A DNA stretch of 64,000 nt from Jiella mangrovi (GCF_017815135.1 NZ_JAGJCF010000006.1:1-64000); one strand, 5' to 3'. Shown: positions 1 through 11,905, numbered from the stretch's first letter. Notes: generated by a model not told the origin, from the sequence alone. Numbers and translations: made by a program.

Positions 1-2
1 AG

Positions 3-77
3 ATCGCCGAGCGCTATGCGGCTCGCTGCGACACGACGAAGATCCCCTGCGTGTCCGTCTGGACGCCGTCCTCCTGA
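3..77 (+). CDS. C-terminal end of an unidentified protein (5' end outside window)
   Basis: The frame starting at base 3 is open to a TGA at 75-77 and gives about 24 residues ending in VWTPSSS. Almost every third codon position in this frame is G or C, as in the real genes of the window, and the other two forward frames do not show this, so it is probably the tail of a real gene. It ends 42 bases before cysH and may be in the same transcript. The fragment is too short to name; a sulfur-assimilation gene or an Rrf2-type regulator would fit the neighbourhood, but nothing in the residues proves either. Confidence 0.5.
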   Translation: MAERYAARCDTTKIPCVSVWTPSS

Positions 78-119
78 GCGATCGGGAGATCATTTCCGGG
101 GGGGCGAGAGTGGTGATTG

Positions 120-863
120 ATGGTTCTGCCAGTCGAAACGACCTCCCGGACGGAACTGCAGCGCAGGGCGCAGGCTCTGTCGCTGCGCTTTGAGGGGGCC
201 GATGCGTCGGTCGTTCTGAAGGCGGCGCTGACGGAGCTCTTCGTCGGCCGGATCGGCCTTGTGTCGTCCTTCGGGACGGAGGCCGCGATCCTCCTGCACA
301 TGGTCTCGCGGATCGACCCCTATGTTCCGGTGGTGTTTCTCGACACCTGGAAGCATTTTGCCGAGACGCTCGCCTATCGCGACCAGCTGATCGAGCGTCT
401 CGGCCTTTGCAACGTCCAGATCGTCACGCCGCGTCCGGCGCAGCTCGAGGCGGACGATCCCGACGGCGACCTGCACGCCCGCAATGCCGATCTATGCTGC
501 CATGTTCGCAAGACCCTGCCGATGCTGTCGGCGCTCAGACCGCTCGACTGCTGGATCACCGGCCGCAAGCGGCATCAGGCGCGAACGCGGGCCGACATGC
601 AGCTGTTCGAGGGCGAGGAGCGCCGGCTGAAGCTCAACCCGCTGATCGACTGGTCGGCCGGCGACATCGCGGCCTATTTCCGCGAAAACGATCTGCCCGA
701 ACATCCGCTGAAATCGGCGGGCTACCTTTCCGTCGGCTGCCTGCCCTGTACGCGGGCGGTCAAACCCGGCGAAGACGCGCGCGCCGGACGCTGGGCCGGC
801 ACCGACAAGACCGAATGCGGCATCCATATCGTCGACGGAAAAATCGCCCGCGCGGTGGGGTGA
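120..863 (+). CDS. cysH: Assimilatory adenylyl-sulfate (APS) reductase, thioredoxin-dependent
   Basis: This 247-residue cytoplasmic enzyme reduces activated sulfate to sulfite. It has the SSFGTEAA PP-loop near residues 49-56, paired cysteines 126-127 (LCCHVRK), a CxxC at 207-210 (GCLPC) and the catalytic ECGIH near Cys233. The CC/CxxC quartet is the [4Fe-4S] signature separating APS-using enzymes from cluster-free PAPS reductases of enteric bacteria, so the substrate is probably APS. An ATG at 120 is preferred; a TTG immediately before it at 117 is possible. A purine-rich stretch (GGGGGGCGAGAG) lies upstream. It runs convergently into the next gene; the 60-base gap has only a short GGGCT/AGCCC stem at 867-878. 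No cysDN lies in the window. Confidence 0.93.
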   Translation: MVLPVETTSRTELQRRAQALSLRFEGADASVVLKAALTELFVGRIGLVSSFGTEAAILLHMVSRIDPYVPVVFLDTWKHFAETLAYRDQLIERLGLCNVQIVTPRPAQLEADDPDGDLHARNADLCCHVRKTLPMLSALRPLDCWITGRKRHQARTRADMQLFEGEERRLKLNPLIDWSAGDIAAYFRENDLPEHPLKSAGYLSVGCLPCTRAVKPGEDARAGRWAGTDKTECGIHIVDGKIARAVG

Positions 864-923
864 TCAGGGCTTTAGCCCGGTCGTGTCCCCGGGACTGCCG
901 TTCCGATCGGGATCCGAGCCTCT

Positions 924-3014
924 TCAGGCGCCGCCGGCACCGAAGCTCAGATTGAGGGTGATCGCCCGCGGCGTTCGGTTGATCAGCGCGATCCAGCCGT
1001 CGGGCGTCAGGCGAACGGAGAGCTTCCCGGCCGCGCCATGGCGTTCCCCGACGGCGGATCTGTCGAGCTTGCCAAACCGCCCGACATCGAGGCGCTGGTC
1101 CTGGCTCTGGAAGATCGGCTGCCCGACGATGCCGGGCTTGCCGTTGCCACCCAGCATGACCGGGCCAAGCCAGCAGTACTGGAAGGCCGAGCCCTCGTTG
1201 GCGGCGAAGATCGCCAGGAACCCGCCGCGCGCCACGGGCTTGTAGAAACGGCTCTGCCCCTTGGGAATCAGGATCTGCTGATCGATGCCGAAAGCCTGAG
1301 AGACGATCTGCGGGGTGCCGCAGACCTCCTCGGAAAAGCGCGCGCTATTGCATCCGAACATGCCCCGCACGCACTCCCCGCCGAGATTGTCGCTCGTTCG
1401 ACCATAGGGGTAGCGCCGCGAGCGCATGATGCGCGCCGGCGACCAGATGATCGAACTGCGCCGGTTCCTGGCGCTCAGCTCGTAGAGCGGCTGATTGTCG
1501 GGCATCGGCGCGTATTCGCCGTAGAAAGCCGCGCTGACCACGCCGCCGGTCACCAGCACATTCGCGTCATTGCGTTCAAAGTCGGGATGGCCGCCGGTAT
1601 AGCCTTTCTCGCGGATGATGCTGGAGGTGTAGGACGACACGTTGGACAGCACCTCCTGGGCCAGCGAGGCGGCGAAATTGTCCTGCGTTTCGTGCCGGCC
1701 ATGGATCTTGCCGTCGAGAACGCGAACCCCGGTGGCCCGCCCGACGATGATGCCGGGGCCGTCATAGGATTCGTTTCGATACACCGGGAACCGCACGTCG
1801 TTGGTCTGGTCGCCGCGCTTGAAGTTGGCGGCGTTGTGCATGATGAGAACCGCTGGAGCGGTCCACACCTGCTTGGCGCTGATCGCGCTTTCCGCCGCCG
1901 GGGCGATGCCGATGTTCTTTCCATCGACGGACCTGATCGTGCAGACATGAACGCCGCTCCGGCTGCCCGCGCCCTCGATCGCGATCTCGCGCCCGACATC
2001 GGCCTTCTCCAGAACGGCGTGGCTCGCGCGCAGCACCGTTCCCCCCTTGTCGATCGAACCGAGCAGCGGCCCGAACGAGATCTTCTTTTCGTCCTTGAAG
2101 ACGATCTTCCGCCCATACGGAACGTCGACCGTACAGCGGGAGCCGCTGGAATCGACATCGACGATGAAGCGCTTGGCCCAGGTACCGCGGGCGGCGTCCG
2201 AATTGTCGCCGTCGGTCACCCAAACTGCTGTCCCTTCCATATTCGTGAAGGCACCGCGCAGGGCATTGCCCGCATCGTCGAGGGCGTTGAGGCTGGTTCC
2301 GTCCGTCTCGGCGTAGACAGGCCTGTCAAACCGCCTCGTCAGGGCCTGGTGGCCGGCCCCGGCGATCACCAGCGAGAGATCGGAATTGTCGATTTCCTCG
2401 ATGCGGACGTTGAGGTTGTTCAGCCCGACGAATTTGAGGTCCCACTGCACCGTCGAAACCCAGGGCGCGTAGACGCCGATCGGGTCCTCGATGTCGTCAT
2501 TGCCAAGGATCTGGAAGCCGACGAGGTCAATATACTTGATCCTCGCATATTTCGACCCGCAGGACAGGTTGAAGAGCTTCTTCCCCCGGCCCATTTTCGT
2601 CGGCAATATCAGCGTGTTGTGGGTTCCGCTGCCGTGGATCTGAAACCCGGCCTTCACCGCGCTGAAATCGATCTCCCCCGAGACCACCGTCCCGCCCGGT
2701 GGCAGCATCAATACGGGATACAGGCGGTCCGCGGCGGTCTCCGCGATCCAGTTGGCGGCATTTCGCCAGGCGTCGGTATCGTCCGTCGCGCTGTCGAACC
2801 GCGCTCCGAAGTCCATGATCGAGCGGGTGAGAACCGCCGGAAGATCGGCGCTGTCGGCGCCCGTCGATGGCGCAGCTTCCGCGACCTGCAGATCCGATTG
2901 GCCAGACAGGGCCTTGCGAGAGCCCTGCGCCGCGAAACTCGCCTCGAGATCGACGACGGTCGCCGCACCGGCGAGAGTGATACTCCGGGCGATGAAGGCA
3001 CGCCTGCTGACCAT
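924..3014 (-). CDS. Secreted right-handed beta-helix (pectate-lyase-superfamily) protein
   Basis: Begins with a twin-arginine-type signal (MVSRRAFIARS followed by a hydrophobic stretch), so it is probably exported folded. Shortly after comes the MDFGARFDSATDDTDAW segment, which matches the N-terminal GDGxTDDTxA repeat of the pectate_lyase_3/GH28-related beta-helix family, and then long stretches rich in Val, Ile, Asn and Gly as expected of helix coils. Length is 696 residues from the ATG at 3014; an upstream in-frame ATG at 3056 would add 14 residues in front of the signal and is less likely for a Tat substrate. It lies downstream of two glycosyltransferase genes, suggesting it cleaves or modifies an extracellular polysaccharide. 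Its substrate cannot be read from the sequence. Confidence 0.72.
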   Translation of the reverse strand: MVSRRAFIARSITLAGAATVVDLEASFAAQGSRKALSGQSDLQVAEAAPSTGADSADLPAVLTRSIMDFGARFDSATDDTDAWRNAANWIAETAADRLYPVLMLPPGGTVVSGEIDFSAVKAGFQIHGSGTHNTLILPTKMGRGKKLFNLSCGSKYARIKYIDLVGFQILGNDDIEDPIGVYAPWVSTVQWDLKFVGLNNLNVRIEEIDNSDLSLVIAGAGHQALTRRFDRPVYAETDGTSLNALDDAGNALRGAFTNMEGTAVWVTDGDNSDAARGTWAKRFIVDVDSSGSRCTVDVPYGRKIVFKDEKKISFGPLLGSIDKGGTVLRASHAVLEKADVGREIAIEGAGSRSGVHVCTIRSVDGKNIGIAPAAESAISAKQVWTAPAVLIMHNAANFKRGDQTNDVRFPVYRNESYDGPGIIVGRATGVRVLDGKIHGRHETQDNFAASLAQEVLSNVSSYTSSIIREKGYTGGHPDFERNDANVLVTGGVVSAAFYGEYAPMPDNQPLYELSARNRRSSIIWSPARIMRSRRYPYGRTSDNLGGECVRGMFGCNSARFSEEVCGTPQIVSQAFGIDQQILIPKGQSRFYKPVARGGFLAIFAANEGSAFQYCWLGPVMLGGNGKPGIVGQPIFQSQDQRLDVGRFGKLDRSAVGERHGAAGKLSVRLTPDGWIALINRTPRAITLNLSFGAGGA

Positions 3015-3295
3015 GGGCTTTTCTCGCTTTGGCGTGAAGATGACCGAAAACGCCATCTGAAACGCTCACATCCTAGCGTAAATGTCCAAGCCATGATGGC
3101 GGATTTGGGACAGGTTCGGCGGGGATCGCGCGTTTGCATACGGCAAGGTCCTGCCGCGTGCGCGGCCTTCGCTCGGTCTGCGGGCGAGCCCCGGCCGTCA
3201 CGACCTGTGCGTCGCGTCATCCATGCCGATGCCGATGCCACGGCCATGGCGATCACGGCCCCGCGCCCTTCACATGCCTCCGGGGCCTGCCGGGA

Positions 3296-4219
3296 TCAGT
3301 CGGCGATCACGCTCGAGCCGGCCACCATGTCCTCGACCGACTGTTTCAGGGGGATCTTCGCCGCCCAGCCGAGTTCGGCGCGGATACGGCTCGTATCGAG
3401 GACGATCTCCTTGACGTCGACTGACCGACCGGGAAGCCGGACCACGTTGAGCGTCTGCCCCGTCACGGTCTCGACAAGGGACACGATGTCGTTGACGCTG
3501 CGCGCTTGGCCGCTTCCCACATTGAAGATCCGCCCAGCCGCCTGATCCGGCATGTCGAGCGTCCGCACGATCGCGGCCGCGAGATCGCGCGCGTCGAAAT
3601 AGTCTCTAAGGTTCTCGCCATCGCCGAAGATCGTGAACGGCGCGTCCGTCTTCATGGCATTCAGTATCGAGCGAACGACCCCTTGCTGCTTTCCCACCTG
3701 CCAGGCACCGATCGGATTGGAGGGGCGCAGCACGGTGAGCTTCAGGCCGTGGCTGGCGGCGATGCTGAAGAGCGCGGCTTCGGCGACCACCTTGCCGAAG
3801 CCATAGGAGGAAATCGGCCGCAAGGGCATGTCCTCCGTCGCCAGCCTGCCGCATACGCTGCCGTAGACGGTGCCGCCGGACGACAGGTAGACGAAATGCA
3901 TGTCGGGCCTGACCCGCAAGGCGCGGTGGGCGAATTCAACGACGGGCTCGACGGTCTGCGACATTTCCCGCCACGGCTCGCCGACATTTTGCGCCGGCCC
4001 GTTGCCGCCGGCGAGCCAGACCACCGCGGAAAACTCGGCCAGCCGATCGGGCTGCCGGTAAAGCTCGCTCATGGTCACGGCTTCGATCGATGCGGCATGC
4101 TCGGCCAGGAAGGCCCGATCCGGGTTTCTGGAGGCTGTCACGGCAAGACGCTGCGAGCCCGCGAGGCTTTGCAGGAAATGCCGGCCGATGAACCCCGTAC
4201 CACCGACGACGAGGATCAT
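3296..4219 (-). CDS. NAD-dependent sugar-nucleotide epimerase/dehydratase
   Basis: A 307-residue extended SDR enzyme. The N terminus MILVVGGTGFIGRHFL carries the GxxGxxG dinucleotide-binding motif, and SYGFGKVVAE supplies the Tyr-x3-Lys catalytic pair near residues 138-142, preceded by a YLSSGGTVYG segment. Proteins of this shape epimerise or dehydrate the sugar of an NDP-sugar. The gene overlaps the start of the glycosyltransferase upstream by 4 bases and so is translated with it, which points to making a precursor for the same polysaccharide. A 239-base gap separates it from the beta-helix gene downstream. The exact NDP-sugar is not predictable. Confidence 0.87.
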   Translation of the reverse strand: MILVVGGTGFIGRHFLQSLAGSQRLAVTASRNPDRAFLAEHAASIEAVTMSELYRQPDRLAEFSAVVWLAGGNGPAQNVGEPWREMSQTVEPVVEFAHRALRVRPDMHFVYLSSGGTVYGSVCGRLATEDMPLRPISSYGFGKVVAEAALFSIAASHGLKLTVLRPSNPIGAWQVGKQQGVVRSILNAMKTDAPFTIFGDGENLRDYFDARDLAAAIVRTLDMPDQAAGRIFNVGSGQARSVNDIVSLVETVTGQTLNVVRLPGRSVDVKEIVLDTSRIRAELGWAAKIPLKQSVEDMVAGSSVIAD

Positions 4220-4956
4220 GGCGTCGCTTTGGGTGGCGCGAAGATCGGGCTCGAATAGGAGGACATCGCCGTTCGGCGGATCATCGACTTGTTGGCCGAG
4301 GCGCGAATAGTCTGCGACATGGCCTGGCGGCGTTTGAAGAGAATGGTGTCGGGCACGACCTTGTGGACGATCCCGGCGGCGAGCGTTTCGCAGTTCCAGG
4401 CCCAGTCTTCGTAGGCAAAGCCGCCTTCGATATCTCTCATGCCGAACGGAAACTCCCGGTGAATCTCCGTCTCGCAGACCGACAGGGCGTCCCAGTAATT
4501 GACGAGCCTCAGCATATCGAGCCGGAACTCGGGCGCCTCCTGATCGACATGACAGAAGATCGACGCCTGGTTCTCGAAAAAGTAGTTATAGGCCGGATGG
4601 GCGATGGTCCGGCGCTTCTGTTCCTTCAGGAAGGCGACCGCCTCCACGAGCCAGGTCCGCGACCACAGGTCGTCGCCATCGAGAAAGGCGATGTAGCGAC
4701 CCGTGGCATCCTCTGTCGCCGCGTTGCGGACCAGCCCCTGATCCGCGAAGTCGACGAGCTTCAACTGGCCGCCGGCGACCGCATACCGCTCGAAGAGCGA
4801 TTGCGTCAGATCGTCGGGATTGTCGAGAAGATAGAGGGCCTGGACCGTCAGCCCGGCTTTCTGCGCCTCCTCGATCGCGATCTGGAAGGAGCGCAGCGAG
4901 GGGATGGCGATCCGGCGCTCGTGATGTCCGGTGATGACGCAGGTGATGTCATGCAT
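4216..4956 (-). CDS. Family 2 (GT-A fold) glycosyltransferase
   Basis: A 246-residue cytoplasmic protein with the GT-A pattern: an N-terminal strand MHDITCVITGHHER, then the acidic metal/nucleotide motif AFLDGDDLW near residues 91-99, followed by a W-rich acceptor region (YEDWAWNCE). The ED in that segment is a plausible catalytic base. It has no membrane segments. It overlaps the upstream GT4 gene by 8 bases and the downstream epimerase by 4, so the three are translationally coupled. It most likely adds a sugar to a growing glycan; donor and acceptor are unknown. Confidence 0.85.
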   Translation of the reverse strand: MHDITCVITGHHERRIAIPSLRSFQIAIEEAQKAGLTVQALYLLDNPDDLTQSLFERYAVAGGQLKLVDFADQGLVRNAATEDATGRYIAFLDGDDLWSRTWLVEAVAFLKEQKRRTIAHPAYNYFFENQASIFCHVDQEAPEFRLDMLRLVNYWDALSVCETEIHREFPFGMRDIEGGFAYEDWAWNCETLAAGIVHKVVPDTILFKRRQAMSQTIRASANKSMIRRTAMSSYSSPIFAPPKATP

Positions 4957-6880
4957 GATCGTTCAGCACCACGCGTTTCAGGGTTTCCATATATCGGGCG
5001 TCGGAGAAGTCCCGCGCGAGGCGCTCACGCAGCCGCTCGGCCCGTGCGATCGCTTCGGACGGATCCTGGATGACGCGGTTCATGGCGTCTTCATACGCAT
5101 CGATATCGTCGAAGTTTGAAATCAGATAGCCGGTCTGCCCGTCGATCAGTTCGCCGACGCCGCCGACGTCCGGCGCGATGATGGGAAGGCCGCTCGCGGC
5201 GGCATCCAGCAGAATGGTCGGGATACCGTCCCACTGCGCCGTATAGACGAAGCCTGCGAAGGTCTCGCTCTGCAAGACGTCCTCGAAGCTCTGGAAGGTT
5301 CCCTTGAGGACGCAGTTGGGTGGAAATTTCGACTCGTCCCAGCTGCCTGCATCGAGGACGGGCTTGCCGTAGACGTGGAAGATGGCGTCCGGTCGGCGTT
5401 TGGCGATCTCGATCAGGATATCGACCCGCTTCTGCCGGTCGAAGCGGCCGGCCCAGAGGAAGATCGGCGTGTCGCTTCCCGCCTCCCGGCGCAATTGCGC
5501 CGGCGCGGCCTTTTCCGCCGGGGTGTACAGCGTCACCACCTCGCAGCCGTCATCCTGCCCATAACCGAAGCGCTGGCGGACGTCGGTCGAAAGCGCTTCG
5601 TTGTCGGTCAGGATGACGTCGTGATAGTCGCAGGTATCGCGGAGCCACTGGATCGGGTAGCCGACCCGCGCGCCGCTCACGCTTTCGTCCCAGGTGAAGA
5701 GATAGGTCATCACCCGGAATTCCTGCTTGATCTGCCGGCCGTAGATCTTGCTGGTCCGCCAGACGAGGCCGCTATTGACGTTGTAGACCGTCCGCGCTTC
5801 GACACCCCTCAGGAAATCGAACAGCAGGTTCGGCCGATGGGACTCGGGAGCCGACTGGACGATCTGCGAAATGTCATGAAATTCGCAGCCATCGGGCAGC
5901 CAGTGGCGATACTCGTCGTCCGACGTGTCGGTGCTGACGACGGCCACCGTTTTGCTGTCGACCAGCCCGGCAAGCGCTCGTGCCAAGACCGTCGCCACGC
6001 GTGCCGAGCCGGACATGCGGATGTGCGGAACCAGAACGACATGCTCGAAGCTGCGGCCGGCAAACATCTCGCGGAGCTGCTCTGCCGCATCCGCAACCTG
6101 CCGATGGATCGCAGGGGGTATGTTGACCTTGCGCGGGATGTCCGGGAGCGCGACCATCGGGTCCAGGGCCTTGGCCTCCGCGACGCTCTGCATAAGCTTG
6201 TCGTTCTTGGCGAAAGCCCTGGCAATCGCAGCTTCCGCGACCGTCGCAACGCTCCGCCAGCTTTCCAGCCGCCCGCTGCGGCAGTAGTGCAGGAAGGGAT
6301 GCAGCCTTTGTTCGCGCACGTCCTGATTGTTTTCGAGATAGTACCGGACATCGAAATCGAGAGACGGATTTCGCCCTTCGACCCAGCCGACCGTCAGGAA
6401 ATGAACGAGCGGATCGACAAGGGTCTCGGCGACATCCGGATTTGAAGCCAGATAATAATCGGCGTCGAAAAACGGCTCGCTGACGCGGATCTCTTCCTTG
6501 CCCGGATGTTGAAGGACATAGTAGTCGACTTCATCGCGGAATTTGATGCGCGAGTTCACCACCCGGTTCATCACTCCGCCTGTTCGCGGCAGGCCTGCCT
6601 TCGCGTATTTCGCGCGCGCTTCCTTCGCCTCTCCGCTGGCAACGAAGTGCCTGAAGGGGTCGCTGCCCTTTTCGGCCAAACCTGGAAACCGGCGAGAGTA
6701 TTGCTTCGAGTCGAACCAGGGGGCCGGGCTTCGGCCCTCTCGCCAACCGTATTGCAGGTAGTGTTGGAGCGGATCTACGCCAGCGTTTGCGACGTCTTTA
6801 TTGACGTGAAGATAGAAATCACGATCAAAGTATGCTTCGACCAAGCGGTCGATTTCATTGTCCCGCTCTGGGTCAACCAT
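4949..6880 (-). CDS. GT4-type glycosyltransferase with four N-terminal short repeats
   Basis: This 643-residue protein has two parts. Residues about 18-207 contain four degenerate copies (near 18-53, 56-86, 138-173 and 176-207) of a motif reading roughly FD-x3-YYL-x-NPDV followed by DPL-x-HFL-x2-GW-x-EGR-x-PS. From about residue 260 a GT-B fold transferase follows, with the family-4 donor-site segment ILLDAAASGLPIIAPDVGG near the C terminus. Such repeats occur in other bacterial glycan-synthesis proteins and may mediate protein or glycan contact. It is the first gene of a minus-strand group with a GT2, an epimerase and a beta-helix protein. The ATG at 6880 is followed upstream by AT-rich DNA. 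Confidence 0.85.
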   Translation of the reverse strand: MVDPERDNEIDRLVEAYFDRDFYLHVNKDVANAGVDPLQHYLQYGWREGRSPAPWFDSKQYSRRFPGLAEKGSDPFRHFVASGEAKEARAKYAKAGLPRTGGVMNRVVNSRIKFRDEVDYYVLQHPGKEEIRVSEPFFDADYYLASNPDVAETLVDPLVHFLTVGWVEGRNPSLDFDVRYYLENNQDVREQRLHPFLHYCRSGRLESWRSVATVAEAAIARAFAKNDKLMQSVAEAKALDPMVALPDIPRKVNIPPAIHRQVADAAEQLREMFAGRSFEHVVLVPHIRMSGSARVATVLARALAGLVDSKTVAVVSTDTSDDEYRHWLPDGCEFHDISQIVQSAPESHRPNLLFDFLRGVEARTVYNVNSGLVWRTSKIYGRQIKQEFRVMTYLFTWDESVSGARVGYPIQWLRDTCDYHDVILTDNEALSTDVRQRFGYGQDDGCEVVTLYTPAEKAAPAQLRREAGSDTPIFLWAGRFDRQKRVDILIEIAKRRPDAIFHVYGKPVLDAGSWDESKFPPNCVLKGTFQSFEDVLQSETFAGFVYTAQWDGIPTILLDAAASGLPIIAPDVGGVGELIDGQTGYLISNFDDIDAYEDAMNRVIQDPSEAIARAERLRERLARDFSDARYMETLKRVVLNDHA

Positions 6881-7303
6881 TTAAATACGCCTCCATACGG
6901 ATTGGGCAAGTATCCACCATCCCGGCGGCGAACCTACGACGCTCGGCTCCTTCATGAACGAAAGTCCAAGGCTTCGCAACGGATGGGCGTCTAAGACTGG
7001 CGCTCTTCTCGCGAAGGCTCGAACAGGCGGGGCCAGAGTGTTTGTTGCGGTTCGCCGTTCCGAGTCTGTCCGGACGGTCGGAAAAAGCTCTTTCGGTCAA
7101 AGCGGGGGCTTGGCAAGCGGCAAAGGCCGTGGCTTTCCTCCGGTTGCCGAACATCGAATTCGTCGGTCGGTGGCCGTCTGCGAGGGTCACCGGTTCGCAC
7201 GTCAAATTCGAATGCTCCATGATAATCAAGATCGCGCCAGCGCGCATTCCGACGCAGTCATCGGCCGGCTGCCGGAGATAAGGCGGATGCCTTCGCCCGT
7301 CCA
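6881..7303. other. 423-base gap upstream of the glycosyltransferase operon
   Basis: The stretch holds no convincing gene. Short open frames occur on both strands but have no family signature or codon pattern. The first bases next to the glycosyltransferase start are AT-rich (TTTAAATACG) and probably include that operon's promoter. The far end is the 3' side of the methylmalonyl-CoA mutase gene. No clear hairpin terminator or tRNA was seen. Confidence 0.6.
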
Positions 7304-9447
7304 CTACGATCCGGTATTGCGCCTTCGCCCTTCGAGGACGCCCAGAACCGCCATCGCGGCCTGGAGGACATTGGTGCCGGGCCCGAAGATCTCCGCGACG
7401 CCAGCGTCGTAGAGCGCCTGATAATCTTCCGACGGAATGACGCCGCCACAGATGACGTGGATGTCCGATCGCTGCTTTTCGGCGAGGATGTCGATCAGCT
7501 CGGGCACCAGCGTCATGTGACCGGCCGCGTGGGAGGAAACGCCGACGAGATCGACCTTCTTTTCGATGGCGAGACTGGCGACGTCCCCCGGCGTCTCGAA
7601 CAACGGCCCGAGATGGACGTCGAAGCCGAGATCGGCAAAGGCGGTGGCGATCACCTTGGAGCCCCGGTCGTGGCCGTCCTGGCCGAGCTTGGCGACGAGG
7701 ATCGAGGGCTTCCGGCCCCTGTCGTCGGCGTAATCGGCGATGCGCTGCTGGATGGTGGCAAATTCCGGGTCGCCCTGGTGGGCGCCGGCGAAGACGCCGG
7801 AGATCAGCGATGTCGACGGCTCGTGGCGGCCGCCGAAGCCCTCCTCCATCGCCTGTGAGATCTCGCCGAGCGTGGCGCGGGCCCGCGCCGCATCGACGGC
7901 GGCTGCGAGAAGATTGCCGTCCTTGCCGCCGGCGCATTGGCGAAGGGCAGCGATGGCGCTTTCGAACGCGTCCTTGCTGCGGGTGCGGCGGACCTCCTCC
8001 AGCCGTGCGATCTGCGATTTGCGCACCGCCGCGGTATCGATCTTCAGGATCTCGACCGGGGCCTCTTCCTCCAGCCGGAAGCGATTGACGCCGACGACGA
8101 CGTCCTCGCCCTTGTCGATCCGCGCCTGCCTGAGCGCCGCCGCCTCCTCGATCCGCCGTTTCGGCAGACCGTCGGCCACGGCCCTCGTCATGCCGCCGGC
8201 GGCCTCGACCTCCTCGATCAGCGCCCAGGCCTTGTCGGCAAGCTCCTTCGTCAAGGCTTCCACATAATAGGAGCCGCCGAGGGGATCGACGACATTGGTG
8301 ACGCCGGTCTCCAGCGCGAGGATCAGCTGGGTGTTGCGGGCGATGCGCGCCGAGGTCTCGCTCGGCAGCGCCATCGCCTCGTCGAAGGCATTGGTGTGGA
8401 GCGACTGGGTGCCGCCGAGAACCGCCGACATCGCCTCATATGCGGTGCGCACGACGTTGTTCATCGGATCCTGCTCGGTGAGCGAGACGCCCGAGGTCTG
8501 GCAGTGGGTGCGCAGCATCTTCGAGCGGTCGGAGGTGGCGCCGAAATCCTCCATGATCTTCGCCCACATCTGCCGCGCGGCCCGAAGCTTGGCGGCTTCC
8601 ATGAAGAAGTTCATGCCGATGCAGAAGAAGAAGGAGAGCCGGCCGGCGAACTGATCGACGTCGAGCCCCTTCGCCATCGCCGCGCGCACATATTCCATGC
8701 CGTCGGCGAGCGTATAGGCGAGCTCCTGGGCGAGCGTCGCGCCTGCCTCCTGCATGTGATAGCCGGAGATGGAGATCGAGTTGAACTTCAGCATCTCCGA
8801 CGCCGTGTAACCGATGATGTCGGCGACGATCCGCATCGAGGGTTCGGGCGGATAGATATAGGTGTTGCGGACCATGAACTCCTTCAGAATGTCGTTCTGA
8901 ACGGTTCCCGTCAGTTTCGCCTTGTCGACGCCCTGTTCCTCGGCCGCGACGATGAACATGGCGAGCACCGGGATGATCGCGCCGTTCATGGTCATCGACA
9001 CGCTCATCTTGTCGAGCGGGATGCCGTCGAAGAGGATCTTCATGTCCTCGACGCTGTCGATGGCGACACCCGCCTTGCCGACATCGCCGGAAACGCGGGG
9101 ATGATCGGAATCATAGCCGCGATGGGTGGCGAGATCGAAGGCGACGGAGAGGCCCTTCTGCCCGGCGGCGAGGTTCTTGCGGTAGAAGGCGTTGGATTCC
9201 TCGGCCGTCGAGAAGCCGGCATATTGGCGGATCGTCCAGGGCTGGCCGGCATACATCGTCGCGCGCGGGCCCCGGGTGAAGGGCGCGACGCCGGGCAGGG
9301 CGCCCGCGGCTTCTTCGGGCACGTCCGCAGCCGTATAGAGCGGTTTGATGGCGATGCCCTCGGCAGTCTGCCAGGTGAGCTCCTCGACGTCGCGACCCCT
9401 CAGCTCCTTGGTCGCCAGATCGAGCCAGTCGCGCGGATAGGCCTCGC

Positions 9448-9451
<4 letters not shown>
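7304..9451 (-). CDS. scpA: Methylmalonyl-CoA mutase, single-chain, B12-dependent
   Basis: Converts (R)-methylmalonyl-CoA to succinyl-CoA, the last step of propionyl-CoA use. At 715 residues it has the length of the single-polypeptide mutases: a TIM-barrel substrate domain (with the segment [18 protein letters not shown] near residues 65-82) and a C-terminal cobalamin domain with the base-off motif [12 protein letters not shown] (DxHxxG). It overlaps the end of pccA by 4 bases and follows pccB-pccA in one direction, so carboxylation and rearrangement are co-expressed. The epimerase and the MeaB chaperone are not in the window. The C terminus ends in a basic tail, RRRNTGS. Also known as mcm/bhbA/mutA. 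Confidence 0.96.
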
Positions 9452-11496
<2,045 letters not shown>

Positions 11497-11680
11497 GTGC
11501 CGTCTCTCTCCCTTGCGCGCGGGCCGGCCAATGCCTCCGCATGCTTCTTCTTATCCGCCTGCAGCCCGCTCCGGGACCCTGCCTGCACCGGCCCGAGGCG
11601 GCGGCCAATCCGGTCGGCTGCCCTTCCGCCGGCTGAGGTCGGCGCTACGCCTATGGCAGGCGAGCCGACATCCGAAGCGT

Positions 11681-11810
11681 CGTCATTCTCGGGCCCCGTC
11701 CCGAGAATCCAGGGGCGGGTGCCGCAACATTGGCCACGAACGCTGCTCGCGGCTGCATCAGTCGGTACCCTACGATCTCTGGATTCTCGGGACGGGGCCC
11801 GAGAATGACG
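11681..11810. repeat. Intergenic inverted-repeat element, copy 1 (32-nt perfect arms)
   Basis: Arms at 11681-11712 and 11779-11810 are exact reverse complements over 32 nt and flank a 66-nt spacer. Each arm begins CGTCATTCTCGGGCCC and itself holds a smaller palindrome, ATTCTCGGG / CCCGAGAAT separated by 6 nt. The same 32-nt arms occur again at 36655-36775, so this is a dispersed element. It sits in the pccB-pccA gap, where a transcript would form a very stable hairpin. It resembles the short palindromic (REP/RIME-like) repeats of rhizobial genomes; that family name is inference. Confidence 0.88.
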
Positions 11811-11905
11811 AAGTTTTGGCGCTTTACGCCTCATTCCTCAAGTGATCGAGGCTGAACAGCACGAACGTCCAGCACCTCCACCAACACCGTCGGCATCGCT
11901 CCGCC

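Noticed and set aside
864-923. Short stems between cysH and the beta-helix gene as a terminator
   Set aside because: The stems are only about 5 bp with no T-run, so a terminator call is not supportable.
3223-3252. Repeated ATGCCG triplets that resemble a microsatellite
   Set aside because: Only about four imperfect units in coding-like GC-rich DNA; no evidence for a functional repeat.
1038-3545. An 835-codon open frame on the plus strand opposite the beta-helix gene
   Set aside because: It is a GC-rich antisense frame with no family motif, and the minus strand has a signal peptide and a clear domain.
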